Shown: in pieces, positions 51,853 through 60,550 of the stretch
How the letters are laid out: every line of letters starts with the position of its first letter
Numbering within the stretch: position 1 is the stretch's first letter
Assembly: GCF_030682035.1 (NCBI RefSeq)
Contig: NZ_JAUXQZ010000037.1
Coordinates: 62,001-126,000, forward strand
DNA from: Brevundimonas sp.
GTDB lineage: Bacteria; Pseudomonadota; Alphaproteobacteria; Caulobacterales; Caulobacteraceae
DNA: 64,000 bases
Reading direction: 5' to 3'
The notes under the pieces: generated by a model
Seen by the model: only the letters and a program-made list of their open reading frames with translations
What the model was told of the DNA's origin: nothing
Databases searched by the model: none
Program-made: the position numbers and the translations under genes

Positions 51853-52269
51853 ATGAGGGGGATTGAACGGTTCGTGCGCGCGTCGGAAGGATCGGTCGCG
51901 CTGAAATTCGCCTTCGTCGGCCCGGCTGTCTTCCTGCTGGCGGTCGGCGGAATCGACCTTCTGACTGTCACGCGCTCGCAGGACCGGCTTCAAACCATCG
52001 CCGACGGCGCCGCCGTGGCAGGCGCCGAGGCCCTGGACCCCACCACAGACGCCGCCGCCGCCCGAATGCGCGCCGCCGCCTTCGTCGCGGTCCAGATGCG
52101 TCAGTGGCCGGATGCGCCAGCCTATCAGGCGAAGTATGAGATTGTCGATCAGGCCGGCGGGCGGGCTCTCCGGGTCGTGCTGCGCGGACACCGCCCGTCC
52201 TTTCTCGCCAACATGCTGCCGCCCGGCGGCTGGTATTTGGTCGGCGACGCCAGCGCGACGCCGGTCTGA
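51853..52269 (+). CDS. TadE/TadG-like pilus-type protein (orphan)
   Basis: 138 residues from ATG 51853. The N-terminus FVRASEGSVALKFAFVGPAVFLLAVGGIDLLTVTRSQDRLQTIADGAAVAGA is the TadE/TadG-type membrane anchor (GSVAxxFAF, one TM), with the alanine-rich DGAAVAGAEAL helix of TadG-like proteins. The periplasmic part is short. No other Flp/Tad pilus gene is near. It lies 126 bp before the exported caspase on the same strand. Confidence 0.72.
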   Translation: MRGIERFVRASEGSVALKFAFVGPAVFLLAVGGIDLLTVTRSQDRLQTIADGAAVAGAEALDPTTDAAAARMRAAAFVAVQMRQWPDAPAYQAKYEIVDQAGGRALRVVLRGHRPSFLANMLPPGGWYLVGDASATPV

Positions 52270-52395
52270 CGGTCCTCCGTCAGGCGTCGAACTCGAATTC
52301 CTCCGACGAGGCGACGGCCTGACGATTTCAGACATCGGCGCGACGACCGCTGACAGACCGTCGTTTTGAGAGCAGAGTGGGTTTCGGGGGACCTA

Positions 52396-54417
52396 ATGCT
52401 GAAGATCGTGCTTGCCGCCACCACCGCGCTGACGCTCATCTCCCTGGCCGGCGCCGCCAGCGCCCAGGCGCTGACTCCGCCGCAAGCTCCGGCCGGCGCC
52501 CGGCCGTCCCCGCAACAGGCTCTGACGCAGGGCGCAGGCTCCCTGACCAGCGGACGCCCCGTTGGCGGCCGACTGGCGCAGGGCGACGACACCCTGCAGA
52601 GCGGAGAATACGCAGACAGCTGGACGTTCCCTGTCCGACGGGGCCAGACCTATGAGCTGAATCTCTCGTCCTCGGCCTTCGATCCCTATCTGATCGTTCG
52701 CGGTCCAGGCGGACTGAGCGAGGACAACGACGACGATCCGGCCGCGCGCGGCTCGCGCGACAGCCGGGTGCGCTTCACAGCCCCGGCCGACGGCCTCGTC
52801 GAGGTATCGGCGACCAGCTACGAGCCCGGAGAGACGGGAGCCTACACCCTTACCCTGGGTGGAGCGGCGGCGAGACCCGTCGCATCGTCCGCCGCGGAGA
52901 CGGCGTCTGATCGCCCCGTTCGCATGGGCCAGACGCTTGAAGGACGACTTGGGGCCGGCGACCGTCAGTTGGACAGCGGCGAATACATCAACAGCTATGT
53001 ATTGCGCGGGCGGCGCGGACAGACCCTGGACCTGCGACTGACCTCGACGGCCTTCGACCCCTATGTGGCCATCAGCGGCCCCGATGAATTCTCGGCCTTC
53101 AACGATGACGATCCGGCGGTAACAGACGGGCGCGACAGCCGGCTGGTCGTCACCCTGCCGGCTGACGGGGACTACCGCATCACCGCGACCAGCTACGCCT
53201 CAGGCGAGCAGGGCGGGTACCGTCTGGCGGTGCTGGACGGCACAGGGGCCGCGACGCCCGCCCCGCCTGCCGTGCGTCCCTCGGAGCGCGCCTCGGCCAA
53301 CGGCCAGATCACCATCGGCCAGGCCGTCAGCGGTTCGCTGGACGCGGGCGACGACACCCTGGAGTCGGGCGAATATGTCGACCACTTCCGCTTCACCGGC
53401 CGTCGCGGGCAGCGGGTGGCGGTGGAGCTGACGTCCTCGGCCTTTGACGCCTACACCATCCTCACCACGCCGGGCGGCGATCAGCAGGACAATGACGACG
53501 CCCGCGACGGCACTCATGACAGCCGGCTCGACACCGTCCTGGCCGAGGATGGGGAATACGAGGTCATGGTCACCTCCTACGCCCCCGGCGAGACCGGCTC
53601 ATACCGCTTCAGCGTCATCCCCAGCCAGGGCTCGCCGCGGCAGGCCTCGGTGCAAGGAGGAGCGCGCGTGTTCGCGGTCATGGTCGGGGTGTCGGACTAC
53701 GGCGGGGCCCAGAACAATCTCGATTTCACCGACGACGACGCCCGCAAACTGGCCGAGACCTTGAGCACGGACGGCTCGCTGAATGCCGCCAGCGTCGTGC
53801 TGACCAACGCCGAGGCCACGGTCGCCGGGGTGCGCCGCGCCTTCGCCCGGGTCGCGGCCCAGGCGGGTCCGGAGGACACCTTCCTGTTCTTTTTCTCGGG
53901 CCACGGCGACCAGTCGGATACGCGGGTCAGCGGGCTGGAGCCGGACGGCAGGTCCGAGTCCATCGTGCTGCGCGACGGCGAGATCAGCGACAGCGACATG
54001 GCCGAGCTGTTCGGAACCCTGCGTACCCGGCTGTCGCTGCTGGTGCTCGATTCCTGCTATTCGGGCGGCTTCGCCCGCAACGTCGTGGATCGGCCGGGGG
54101 TTATGGGGCTGTTCAGCTCGGAAGAGGACCTGACCAGCGCCGTGGCCGACAAATTCCAGGCCGGGGGGTATCTGTCCCACTTCCTGCGCGTCGGCATGGG
54201 CGGTGAGGCCGACGGAGACGGCGACCGGCTGGTGACCGCCGGCGAACTGGCCACCTATCTACGCCGCCAGTTCCGGGAGCAGGTCGAGAGCGTCGAATCC
54301 GAGACCCAGGACGGCCAGCGCAACTACCAGAACCTGGTCGTCGACCGGGGCGGCGTGCAGGTCGATGACGTGATCGTGCGCCTGCCGGTGCACGAGGTCG
54401 CCGCGAACGGCCGCTGA
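52396..54417 (+). CDS. Exported caspase-family peptidase with three PPC-like domains and an EF-hand-like loop
   Basis: 673 residues from ATG 52396. The signal peptide ends at ASAQAL. Three PPC-type repeats follow (about 45-155, 175-280, 305-410); each opens GxLxxGDxxLxSGEYxD and contains RRGQ...SxAFDPY. The C-terminal third is a peptidase C14 (orthocaspase/metacaspase) domain with RVFAVMVGVSDYGGAQNNLDFTDDDARKL, catalytic His in FFFSGHGDQ and catalytic Cys in LVLDSCYSGGF. Near the end DGDGDRLVTAGE (54211-54246) fits a complete 12-residue EF-hand calcium loop. It is likely a secreted or periplasmic Arg/Lys-specific protease; the specificity is inferred. Confidence 0.85.
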   Translation: MLKIVLAATTALTLISLAGAASAQALTPPQAPAGARPSPQQALTQGAGSLTSGRPVGGRLAQGDDTLQSGEYADSWTFPVRRGQTYELNLSSSAFDPYLIVRGPGGLSEDNDDDPAARGSRDSRVRFTAPADGLVEVSATSYEPGETGAYTLTLGGAAARPVASSAAETASDRPVRMGQTLEGRLGAGDRQLDSGEYINSYVLRGRRGQTLDLRLTSTAFDPYVAISGPDEFSAFNDDDPAVTDGRDSRLVVTLPADGDYRITATSYASGEQGGYRLAVLDGTGAATPAPPAVRPSERASANGQITIGQAVSGSLDAGDDTLESGEYVDHFRFTGRRGQRVAVELTSSAFDAYTILTTPGGDQQDNDDARDGTHDSRLDTVLAEDGEYEVMVTSYAPGETGSYRFSVIPSQGSPRQASVQGGARVFAVMVGVSDYGGAQNNLDFTDDDARKLAETLSTDGSLNAASVVLTNAEATVAGVRRAFARVAAQAGPEDTFLFFFSGHGDQSDTRVSGLEPDGRSESIVLRDGEISDSDMAELFGTLRTRLSLLVLDSCYSGGFARNVVDRPGVMGLFSSEEDLTSAVADKFQAGGYLSHFLRVGMGGEADGDGDRLVTAGELATYLRRQFREQVESVESETQDGQRNYQNLVVDRGGVQVDDVIVRLPVHEVAANGR

Positions 54418-54770
54418 CGGCAGGGAAAGAATGGTGGATGCGACAGGGATTGAACCTTTGACCCCCTCGGTGTGAAGGGCCTCGAAGGCAATTTCAGGGC
54501 ATTTCAGGACTGTGCAAAACCCGCCAAATATTTGAAATAACGGGTATTAATTTTTCAGCACTCCAAAACACCTTATCTTGGTGTCCACGAAACCGGGTGC
54601 AGCGCATAAAGTCCGTCCTTCAAAAAGGTCGAACCCACCTTGGCCGCCTGTCCGATTTTCCGGCGCCGCCTCAGACCTCACAAAAAGTCATCGGCGAGGC
54701 CTCTTTCCCCTCGCTGGGCCAGAGGCCGATGTTAACGTTTTGGGACGTGTCCGTCTGATACGTCTGCGGC
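54418..54770. other. Left border of the tRNA-Val island
   Basis: 353 bp without a good gene. It holds the 46-bp copy of the tRNA-Val 3' part (54431-54476), an AT-rich stretch (54500-54580) and GTGTCCACGAAACCGGGTGC (54581-54600), which resembles the terminal sequence of some IS3-family elements. Confidence 0.5.
54431..54476 (-). repeat. Copy of the tRNA-Val 3' part (putative attachment site)
   Basis: 46 bp identical, apart from one base, to 57267-57312, covering the tRNA from the anticodon loop through the T arm, acceptor strand and CCA. The rest of the tRNA is absent here. This is the classical footprint of integration into a tRNA 3' end. Confidence 0.85.
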
Positions 54771-56579
54771 ATGCGGCTCGCGACGATCACAAATTGGGCG
54801 TATGGGGCGACGGTCGTCCTTACGGTCGCCTCGGGCGCCACGATGATTCTCGCCTCGAACGCGCAGGACCGCGAACGGGCCTCGGTCGAACAGCGCTATC
54901 GTCTCGATCAGGCGACGGAGCGGCTCGAGGGCGAAATCTTCGCGCTCACCGACCACGCACGCCAGTATCTCCAGACTGGCGATCCGACCTATCGCATTCT
55001 CCACCAGCGGGACGCAGCCATGCTGGGATCAGTGGAAGCGAGGATCCGCCGCCTCGGAGATGCCGGCGCGGGTCCTGGCGAGCTCGCCGCGCTGGCGGGT
55101 GCGATGCGTTGGGCCGACACACTGCTCGACGAGCAGCGTGAGGCGCTAGCGGCGCACGCTCGCGGCGATGAGTCGAGGGCGCGTGCGATCCTGTTCGGCG
55201 CGGAATATGAGCGGGAGATGGATCGGGCCAAAGGCATGGTCGAGCGTTTCCAGTACCAGCTCGATCAACGGACAGAGGGACAGGTCGCTGCCGCGACGCG
55301 GGCCGCGAGCCTTTGGAAAACCATTTCCGAGATCGCGCTCGCCATCACCGGCGTCCTCTTCCTGTGCGTCCTCTTCTTCATATTCAGACAGCGCGTGCTC
55401 AAGCCGGTTGTACGACTGAGCGACGTCGTCAACCGCCTTGCGGCCCAAGACTATACGATACCGCCGCCGTATCTCGGCCACATAGACGAGATCGGCGACA
55501 TGGCGCAGGCGATCCGCGTGTTCCGCGAGAACGGACTCGCCCGACAGCGGCTCGAGGAGGAGCGCGACGCCGACCGCCGACTGCGGGATCTGCTTTCGCG
55601 CATGACGCAGCGGATGCAGGGCTGCGATACGCTGCATGACCTCAAGGAGATCGTCCGGCGCTTCGTGCCGGAGATCGCGTCCGACCTCGCGGGTCGACTC
55701 TACCTGCTGGATTCGTCACGCAACGCGATTGTCGCGTCCTGCGACTGGTTGAGCCCGAGCCAATCCCAGGATGAGTTTCCACCCACCTCCTGCTGGGCCC
55801 TGCGTCGCGGCCTGCCCCATCGTCCCGCCGGTCAGTCGGTGGATGTTCCGTGCGGTCATCTCGATCTGGCGGTGGGCCAGCTTGCCGACACGGTCTGTCT
55901 GCCGCTCACGGCGCATGGTGAGATCTTCGGCCTGCTCTATTTCGAGCCCCGTCCGGATCTCGAGGATGTTGCAGCGACGCCAGACACCTATCTCACCATA
56001 CTGGCGGAGAATATTGGACTCGCTCTCGCCAACCTCCGTCTGCGCGATCAACTTCGTGCAATGGCGATGGACGACGCGCTGACTGGCCTTTCCAATCGCC
56101 GCCAGCTCGACGCGACACTCGAACACGCGATCGCCCTGGCCGAGCGCAATGGACAGCCGATCAGCTGCGTGATGCTCGATGTCGATCACTTCAAGCGCTT
56201 CAACGACAGTTTCGGGCACGACGCCGGGGACGCCGTCTTGCGCGAGGTCGGTTCGGTGCTGCGCGGCGCCGTGCGCGAGAAGGAGCTCGTCTTCCGCTAT
56301 GGCGGCGAAGAGTTCCTGCTCCTCCTGCCGGGCGTCGATGCGGAGCACGCAACCGCCAGGGCAGAGGAGATCCGCACGCGGATCGCGGGATTGCGGCTGG
56401 TCCATGAGGGGACCGCTCTGGGTGACGTACGCGCTTCAGCGGGCATCGCCACCGCGCCGGCGCACTGCTCTGCGGACCGGCTGGTCCAGACCGCCGACGC
56501 CGCCTTGCTCCGCGCCAAGACCCAGGGCCGAGACCGCGCGGTCGTCGCTGCGGCCAGCAAGGTTCGAAGCGCCGCCTGA
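54771..56579 (+). CDS. Membrane diguanylate cyclase (periplasmic sensor, HAMP, GAF, GGDEF)
   Basis: 602 residues. TM1 is at about 8-30 and TM2 at 190-210 (ISEIALAITGVLFLCVLFFIF); the periplasmic helical part between them is of the CHASE3/four-helix type. HAMP follows (KPVVRLSDVVNRLAAQDYTIPPPYLGHIDEIGDMAQAI), then a GAF-like domain (about 295-430). The GGDEF domain has DALTGLSNRRQLD, MLDVDHFKRFNDSFGHDAGD and the active site RYGGEEF. The inhibitory RxxD site upstream of GGEEF reads REKE, so product inhibition may be lost. It makes c-di-GMP. It is the only intact gene in the tRNA-bounded island. Confidence 0.88.
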   Translation: MRLATITNWAYGATVVLTVASGATMILASNAQDRERASVEQRYRLDQATERLEGEIFALTDHARQYLQTGDPTYRILHQRDAAMLGSVEARIRRLGDAGAGPGELAALAGAMRWADTLLDEQREALAAHARGDESRARAILFGAEYEREMDRAKGMVERFQYQLDQRTEGQVAAATRAASLWKTISEIALAITGVLFLCVLFFIFRQRVLKPVVRLSDVVNRLAAQDYTIPPPYLGHIDEIGDMAQAIRVFRENGLARQRLEEERDADRRLRDLLSRMTQRMQGCDTLHDLKEIVRRFVPEIASDLAGRLYLLDSSRNAIVASCDWLSPSQSQDEFPPTSCWALRRGLPHRPAGQSVDVPCGHLDLAVGQLADTVCLPLTAHGEIFGLLYFEPRPDLEDVAATPDTYLTILAENIGLALANLRLRDQLRAMAMDDALTGLSNRRQLDATLEHAIALAERNGQPISCVMLDVDHFKRFNDSFGHDAGDAVLREVGSVLRGAVREKELVFRYGGEEFLLLLPGVDAEHATARAEEIRTRIAGLRLVHEGTALGDVRASAGIATAPAHCSADRLVQTADAALLRAKTQGRDRAVVAAASKVRSAA

Positions 56580-57267
56580 ATAAATGACGATCGTGGGCTG
56601 ACAAGCGGACCGGCGCGTTCGGCGACGCCAATCCCCCGATCCAGCGATCGACTGGCGCATCAAGGACGTGAAAGTCGTCGTGCTCTAGCGGTCCTTCCGC
56701 TTGTCCGCATTTGGCGGGACCGGCGCCGAAGCGACACGCCGCGCCTCTTCTTCAAACCGCGCCCTGGCCTCTCCCGCCTTTGGCTGGGATGACAGGATCC
56801 ACGTCGGAGGCGCCGGCGAGTTCGTCAAATCGGCCCCGGGTCTTGGCCTCGTCGTAGAGGATCTCGCTCTGCCGCGGAGGCGCGACGACATAGTATATCG
56901 TCACAGACGCCAGGGGATTGACGCTCGCGACGCCACCGGGCGAACCCCTCCCGACCCTCCAGGCGCGTCCACGTTCCGGCGTCGTTGGGATGGTCCGGGA
57001 TCGACGCCATGGCGGCTCCTTCGATGACGGGTCGCTATGGATTGAGGCTGGGAGACCGGTCTGGATGAAACGCCCTGCAAAAGGCCGCAGCCGAGCGGGG
57101 TCGAATCAGGCCCGGTCTCCGCTCCGATCAATGCTTTTCACGGCGCTTTGTCTCGTTTCGAGCGGCATTGTTGAGCGGCGACTGCCCCAGTAACTCGCCT
57201 TGGCAGAAAAACAATCCGTATAGAGATCGTAGCGTTCTGATAAACAGATGTTTTTCAACAGAAAAAA
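56580..57267. other. Non-coding remainder of the island
   Basis: 688 bp between the GGDEF gene and tRNA-Val. It includes a frame-shifted minus-strand coding remnant (56685-57010) and an AT-rich stretch before the tRNA 3' end (57190-57267). No intact gene is seen. Confidence 0.5.
56685..57010 (-). pseudogene. Frame-shifted remnant of a small unknown gene
   Basis: From ATG 57010 the first frame reads MASIPDHPNDAGTWTRLEG and then loses sense. A second frame reads VNPLASVTIYYVVAPPRQS and EILYDEAKTRGRFDELAG, and a third ends RARFEEEARRVASAPVPPN before a stop at 56685. Protein-like sequence passing through three frames suggests two frameshifts. The parent family is not recognised. Confidence 0.4.
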
Positions 57268-57342
57268 TGGTGGATGCGACAGGGATTGAACCTGTGACCC
57301 CCTCGGTGTGAACGAGGTGCTCTCCCGCTGAGCTACGCATCC
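57268..57342 (-). tRNA. tRNA-Val (anticodon CAC)
   Basis: Acceptor stem GGATGCG pairs with CGCATCC, followed by A and encoded CCA. D arm GCTC-AGCGGGA-GAGC; anticodon arm CCTCG-TTCACAC-CGAGG with anticodon CAC; T arm ACAGG-TTCAATC-CCTGT. Length is 75 bases. Its 3' part is duplicated at 54431-54476. Confidence 0.93.
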
Positions 57343-57394
57343 GGCCGATTCAGGAGGCGGGGACATAGCCCGGTCGCCCGGTACTGGCAAGCCG

Positions 57395-58111
57395 TCAGAT
57401 GGCGGCGGCCTCCACCGCCGCCGTCGCCGCCCGATGCAGGGTCTCCACCGCCGCGATCAGGTCGGAGAAGCGGTCGATCACGATGTCGCCACCCAGTTCA
57501 GCGAGGGGGGCGTCGTTGTAGCCGAAGCCGGCCACCACGCAGGGCACGCCCGCGGCGCGGGCGCTGCCGGTGTCGGTGGTGGCGTCGCCGACCATCACGG
57601 CCCGGGCCGGATCGCCGCCCGCCAATTGAACCGCCTCGCGGACATGGGCGCCGTCCGGCTTGCGGGCGCTGACCCGATCAGGACCGGCGATCACCACGAA
57701 ATGACGCGTGAGACCGAGGGCGTCGATCAGCGCCCTGGCCAGATCGGTGCGCTTGTTGGTGGCCACGCACAGGAGAGCGCCGCGCGCCGACAGGTGATCC
57801 AGAGTCTCGACCACGCCGTCGAAGGTGCGACTGTCGTCGGCGATGTGGGTGACATAGTCGTCGAGGAACAGGTCGAACAGTTCGGGCTCGGCAGTCTCGT
57901 CCCAGACGGCGCCGGCCTCTGCGAAACCGTGGCGGAGAAGCGGGCGCACACCGTGCCCGACCAGATGGCGAGCCGAAGACAGGGGTACGGGCGGATAACC
58001 GCGCGGGGCCAGCATCCGGTTCAACGTGCCGATCAGGTCAGGGGCGGAATCCACCAGCGTGCCGTCCAGGTCGAAGGCGATGGTCCAGCCCTCCAGATCG
58101 CGTGTGCGCAT
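57395..58111 (-). CDS. gph: Phosphoglycolate phosphatase (HAD superfamily)
   Basis: 238 residues from ATG 58111; GGGGGAG lies 6 bases upstream and touches the alternative ATG at 58117, so the second ATG is preferred. HAD motifs: IAFDLDGTLVDSAPDL (nucleophile Asp and acid/base Asp), CVATNKR (motif II Thr), RKPDGAHVREAV (motif III Lys) and VMVGDATTDTGSARAAGV (motif IV). The cap domain and length match Gph, which clears 2-phosphoglycolate from DNA repair. It is divergent from glmU, as often seen in this order. Confidence 0.87.
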   Translation of the reverse strand: MRTRDLEGWTIAFDLDGTLVDSAPDLIGTLNRMLAPRGYPPVPLSSARHLVGHGVRPLLRHGFAEAGAVWDETAEPELFDLFLDDYVTHIADDSRTFDGVVETLDHLSARGALLCVATNKRTDLARALIDALGLTRHFVVIAGPDRVSARKPDGAHVREAVQLAGGDPARAVMVGDATTDTGSARAAGVPCVVAGFGYNDAPLAELGGDIVIDRFSDLIAAVETLHRAATAAVEAAAI

Positions 58112-58177
58112 CGACATCTCCCCCAGTCCGCCGGGATGGGCTAGACCGCTGGCGACGACTAACCGCCGGACCGATTC

Positions 58178-59545
58178 ATGACCAGTACTCCCACGCCCCA
58201 TCCTGCGCAAAGGAGGGCCGCCATCATTCTCGCCGCCGGCCAGGGCACGCGGATGAAGTCGCCGCTGCCCAAGGTGCTGCACCCCGTCGGGGGCCGCGCC
58301 ATGCTGGACCACGCCATCGACGCGGCCGAGGCGTTGGGCTGCGAGCGGATCATCGTGGTGGTGGGCGATCATTCACCCGAGGTCCGCGCCCATGTGGTCA
58401 AGCGGCTGGGCGAGGCGGCGATCGCGGTGCAGAACCCGCCCATCGGCACCGGCCATGCCGTGCGCTGCGCCGAGGCGGCCTTGGCGGGGTTCACGGGTCA
58501 GGTGGTCATCACCTACGGCGACGTGCCGCTGTTGAAGGCCGCCGACATCGAGCCCGTGTTCGCATCGATGCATGGCGTTACGGTCATCGGCTTTGAGGCG
58601 CGAGACCCGGGCGCGTACGGACGGCTGGTGATGGACGGAGACACGCTCGCGGCCATTACCGAAGCCAAGGAGGCGTCGGCGGAGGTGCTGGCGCTGACGG
58701 CCTGCAATTCCGGCGTCATGGCCGCGCCTTCGGCCCTGTTGTTCGAACTGCTGGCCGAGGTCCGCAACGACAACGCCGAGGGCGAATACTATTTGACCGA
58801 CGTGGTTGAACTGGCCCGACGGCGCGGCGAACCGACCCGCGCGGTCTTCGCCGGCGAGGACGCGGTCATGGGGGTCAACGCCCAGGCCGAACTGGCCGTG
58901 GCCGAGACCCTGTTCCAGACGGTCCAGCGCGAGGCCTTCCTGGCTGCCGGGGTGACCATGCCGGCGCCTGAGACAGTGCATTTCTCGTTCGACACCGAGG
59001 TGGGTGGCGGGACGATGATCGAACCCTATGTCGTCTTCGGTCCCGGAGCGAAGATCGCCGGCGGCGCCCGCATCCGCAGCTTCAGCCATATCGAGGGCGC
59101 GACGGTCGCCGCCGGCGCCGAGGTCGGTCCCTATGCGCGACTGCGCCCGGGTGCGGACCTGGGCGAGGGCGCCAAGGTCGGCAATTTCGTCGAGGTCAAG
59201 AACGTCCGCCTGGGCAAGGGCGCCAAGGCCAACCACCTGTCCTATCTCGGCGATGGCGAGGTGGGGGCGAAGGCCAACATCGGGGCGGGGACGATCTTCT
59301 GTAACTACGACGGCTTCTTCAAACACCGCACCACGATAGGTGAGGGGGCCTTCGTCGGCTCGAACAGTTCGCTGGTGGCGCCGGTGACCATCGGGGCCGG
59401 GGCGATGGTGGGGTCGGGGTCGGTGATCACCAGGGATGTGGCGCCGGGCGATCTGGCGCTGGGACGGGGCGAGCAGACGGCCAGGACGGGCTGGGCGACG
59501 CGGTTCATGGAGACGATGCGGGCGAAGAAGGCGGCGAAGACATGA
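58178..59545 (+). CDS. glmU: Bifunctional UDP-GlcNAc pyrophosphorylase / GlcN-1-P acetyltransferase
   Basis: 455 residues. The N-terminal uridyltransferase has [28 protein letters not shown] (nucleotide loop), [17 protein letters not shown] and NSGVMA. The C-terminal left-handed beta helix has hexapeptide repeats with [57 protein letters not shown] (acetyltransferase active site, including [10 protein letters not shown]). It supplies UDP-GlcNAc for peptidoglycan, lipid A and, here, GlcNAc-containing holdfast. Confidence 0.96.
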   Translation: MTSTPTPHPAQRRAAIILAAGQGTRMKSPLPKVLHPVGGRAMLDHAIDAAEALGCERIIVVVGDHSPEVRAHVVKRLGEAAIAVQNPPIGTGHAVRCAEAALAGFTGQVVITYGDVPLLKAADIEPVFASMHGVTVIGFEARDPGAYGRLVMDGDTLAAITEAKEASAEVLALTACNSGVMAAPSALLFELLAEVRNDNAEGEYYLTDVVELARRRGEPTRAVFAGEDAVMGVNAQAELAVAETLFQTVQREAFLAAGVTMPAPETVHFSFDTEVGGGTMIEPYVVFGPGAKIAGGARIRSFSHIEGATVAAGAEVGPYARLRPGADLGEGAKVGNFVEVKNVRLGKGAKANHLSYLGDGEVGAKANIGAGTIFCNYDGFFKHRTTIGEGAFVGSNSSLVAPVTIGAGAMVGSGSVITRDVAPGDLALGRGEQTARTGWATRFMETMRAKKAAKT

Positions 59546-59564
59546 ACGCGGGCCGTCTTTCGAC

Positions 59565-59731
59565 TCTCTTCCCCCTCGAGGGGGGATGGGTTGGGGTTGG
59601 GGGTGGTCGCTCGATCTCGCCGTTTGTAGTGCGCAAGGCGTCGTCGAACCGTCCGGACCCATCGGCGCCTCTCTTTCGACAGCCGGCTTCCACCCCATCC
59701 CAACCCTTCCCCGTCGAGGGGAAGGGCTTTG
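59565..59731. repeat. Intergenic inverted-repeat element, copy B
   Basis: About 167 bp with inverted arms: left CCCCCTCGAGGGGGG then ATGGGTTGGGGTTGGGGG; right CCACCCCATCCCAACCC then TTCCCCGTCGAGGGGAA. Each arm has its own short hairpin followed by the GGGTTGGGG-type stretch, the same plan as the element at 43941-44090. It lies between glmU and rpiA. Confidence 0.65.
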
Positions 59732-59746
59732 TTTGCGAGCCCACCC

Positions 59747-60478
59747 ATGTCCGCTGATTTCCAGAAGCGATCAGCCGGCGAAGCCGCCGCCCTCCGCGTC
59801 GAGGCGGGCATGGTCGTGGGCCTCGGCACCGGCTCGACCGCGGCCTGGTTCGTCAAGGCGCTCGCCGCCCGCAACCTGACCGGCCTGCGCTGCGTCCCGA
59901 CCTCCGAGGCCACGGCCGAGCTGGCCCGCAACCTGGGCCTGACCCTGTCGACGCTGGAGGACACCCCCCGCATCGACCTGACCGTCGACGGCGCCGATGA
60001 GGTCGGGCCGGGCCTGGCCCTGATCAAGGGCGGCGGAGCGGCCCTGCTGCGCGAGAAACTGGTGTGGGAGGCCTCGGCCCGCTGCCTCGTTATCGCCGAT
60101 GCCGCCAAGGTGGTGCCGCTGCTGGGCGCCTTCGCCCTGCCCATTGAGGTCGTCGCCTTCGGCCACAAGACCACCGCCAACCGCATCGCCGACGTCCTGG
60201 CCGACCACGACATCGCCATGCCGGCGCGGGTGCGGACGGCCCTGCCTCAAGCCGCGAGCGACCGCGTCGCGAGCATAGGCGACAAATATGCCGGGTTGGT
60301 GCGGACCGACGGCGGCAATCTGATCTATGACGCGAAATGCGCCGCCATCCACGACCCGGTCCGGCTGGCCGACGACCTCAAACTGATCACCGGCGTGGTC
60401 GAGCACGGCCTGTTCCTCGATCTGGCGGATGAGGCGATCATCGGCACGGACGGCGGGGCAACAGTGTTGACGCCATAG
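59747..60478 (+). CDS. rpiA: Ribose-5-phosphate isomerase A
   Basis: 243 residues from ATG 59747. Motifs: MVVGLGTGSTAAWFVKAL (phosphate loop), VPTSEATAELARNLGL, DLTVDGADEVGPGLALIKGGGAALLREK (catalytic Asp, Glu and Lys) and FLDLADEAIIGTDGG. It interconverts ribose-5-phosphate and ribulose-5-phosphate in the pentose phosphate pathway. No clear Shine-Dalgarno is seen; the repeat element ends 15 bp upstream. Confidence 0.94.
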   Translation: MSADFQKRSAGEAAALRVEAGMVVGLGTGSTAAWFVKALAARNLTGLRCVPTSEATAELARNLGLTLSTLEDTPRIDLTVDGADEVGPGLALIKGGGAALLREKLVWEASARCLVIADAAKVVPLLGAFALPIEVVAFGHKTTANRIADVLADHDIAMPARVRTALPQAASDRVASIGDKYAGLVRTDGGNLIYDAKCAAIHDPVRLADDLKLITGVVEHGLFLDLADEAIIGTDGGATVLTP

Positions 60479-60550
60479 GGCGATATTTTCCATCGGGCGC
60501 TCTTGCCAGGCTAGAAAATCCCGGCTACCTGCAACGTGGAGGGGTATGCT

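Larger units (their letters stand above)
54431..57312. mobile_element. Small decayed island at tRNA-Val(CAC)
   Basis: A 2.9-kb segment flanked by 46-bp direct repeats: the fragment at 54431-54476 and the 3' part of the intact tRNA-Val. It carries a GGDEF gene, broken coding sequence at 56685-57010, an IS-like end, and a long non-coding stretch. No integrase, excisionase or replication gene is present, so it would be an immobile remnant. Confidence 0.65.

Noticed and set aside
54578..55141. Plus-strand open frame at the start of the tRNA-Val island
   Set aside because: It overlaps the GGDEF gene in another frame and begins in AT-rich non-coding sequence; no domain is visible.
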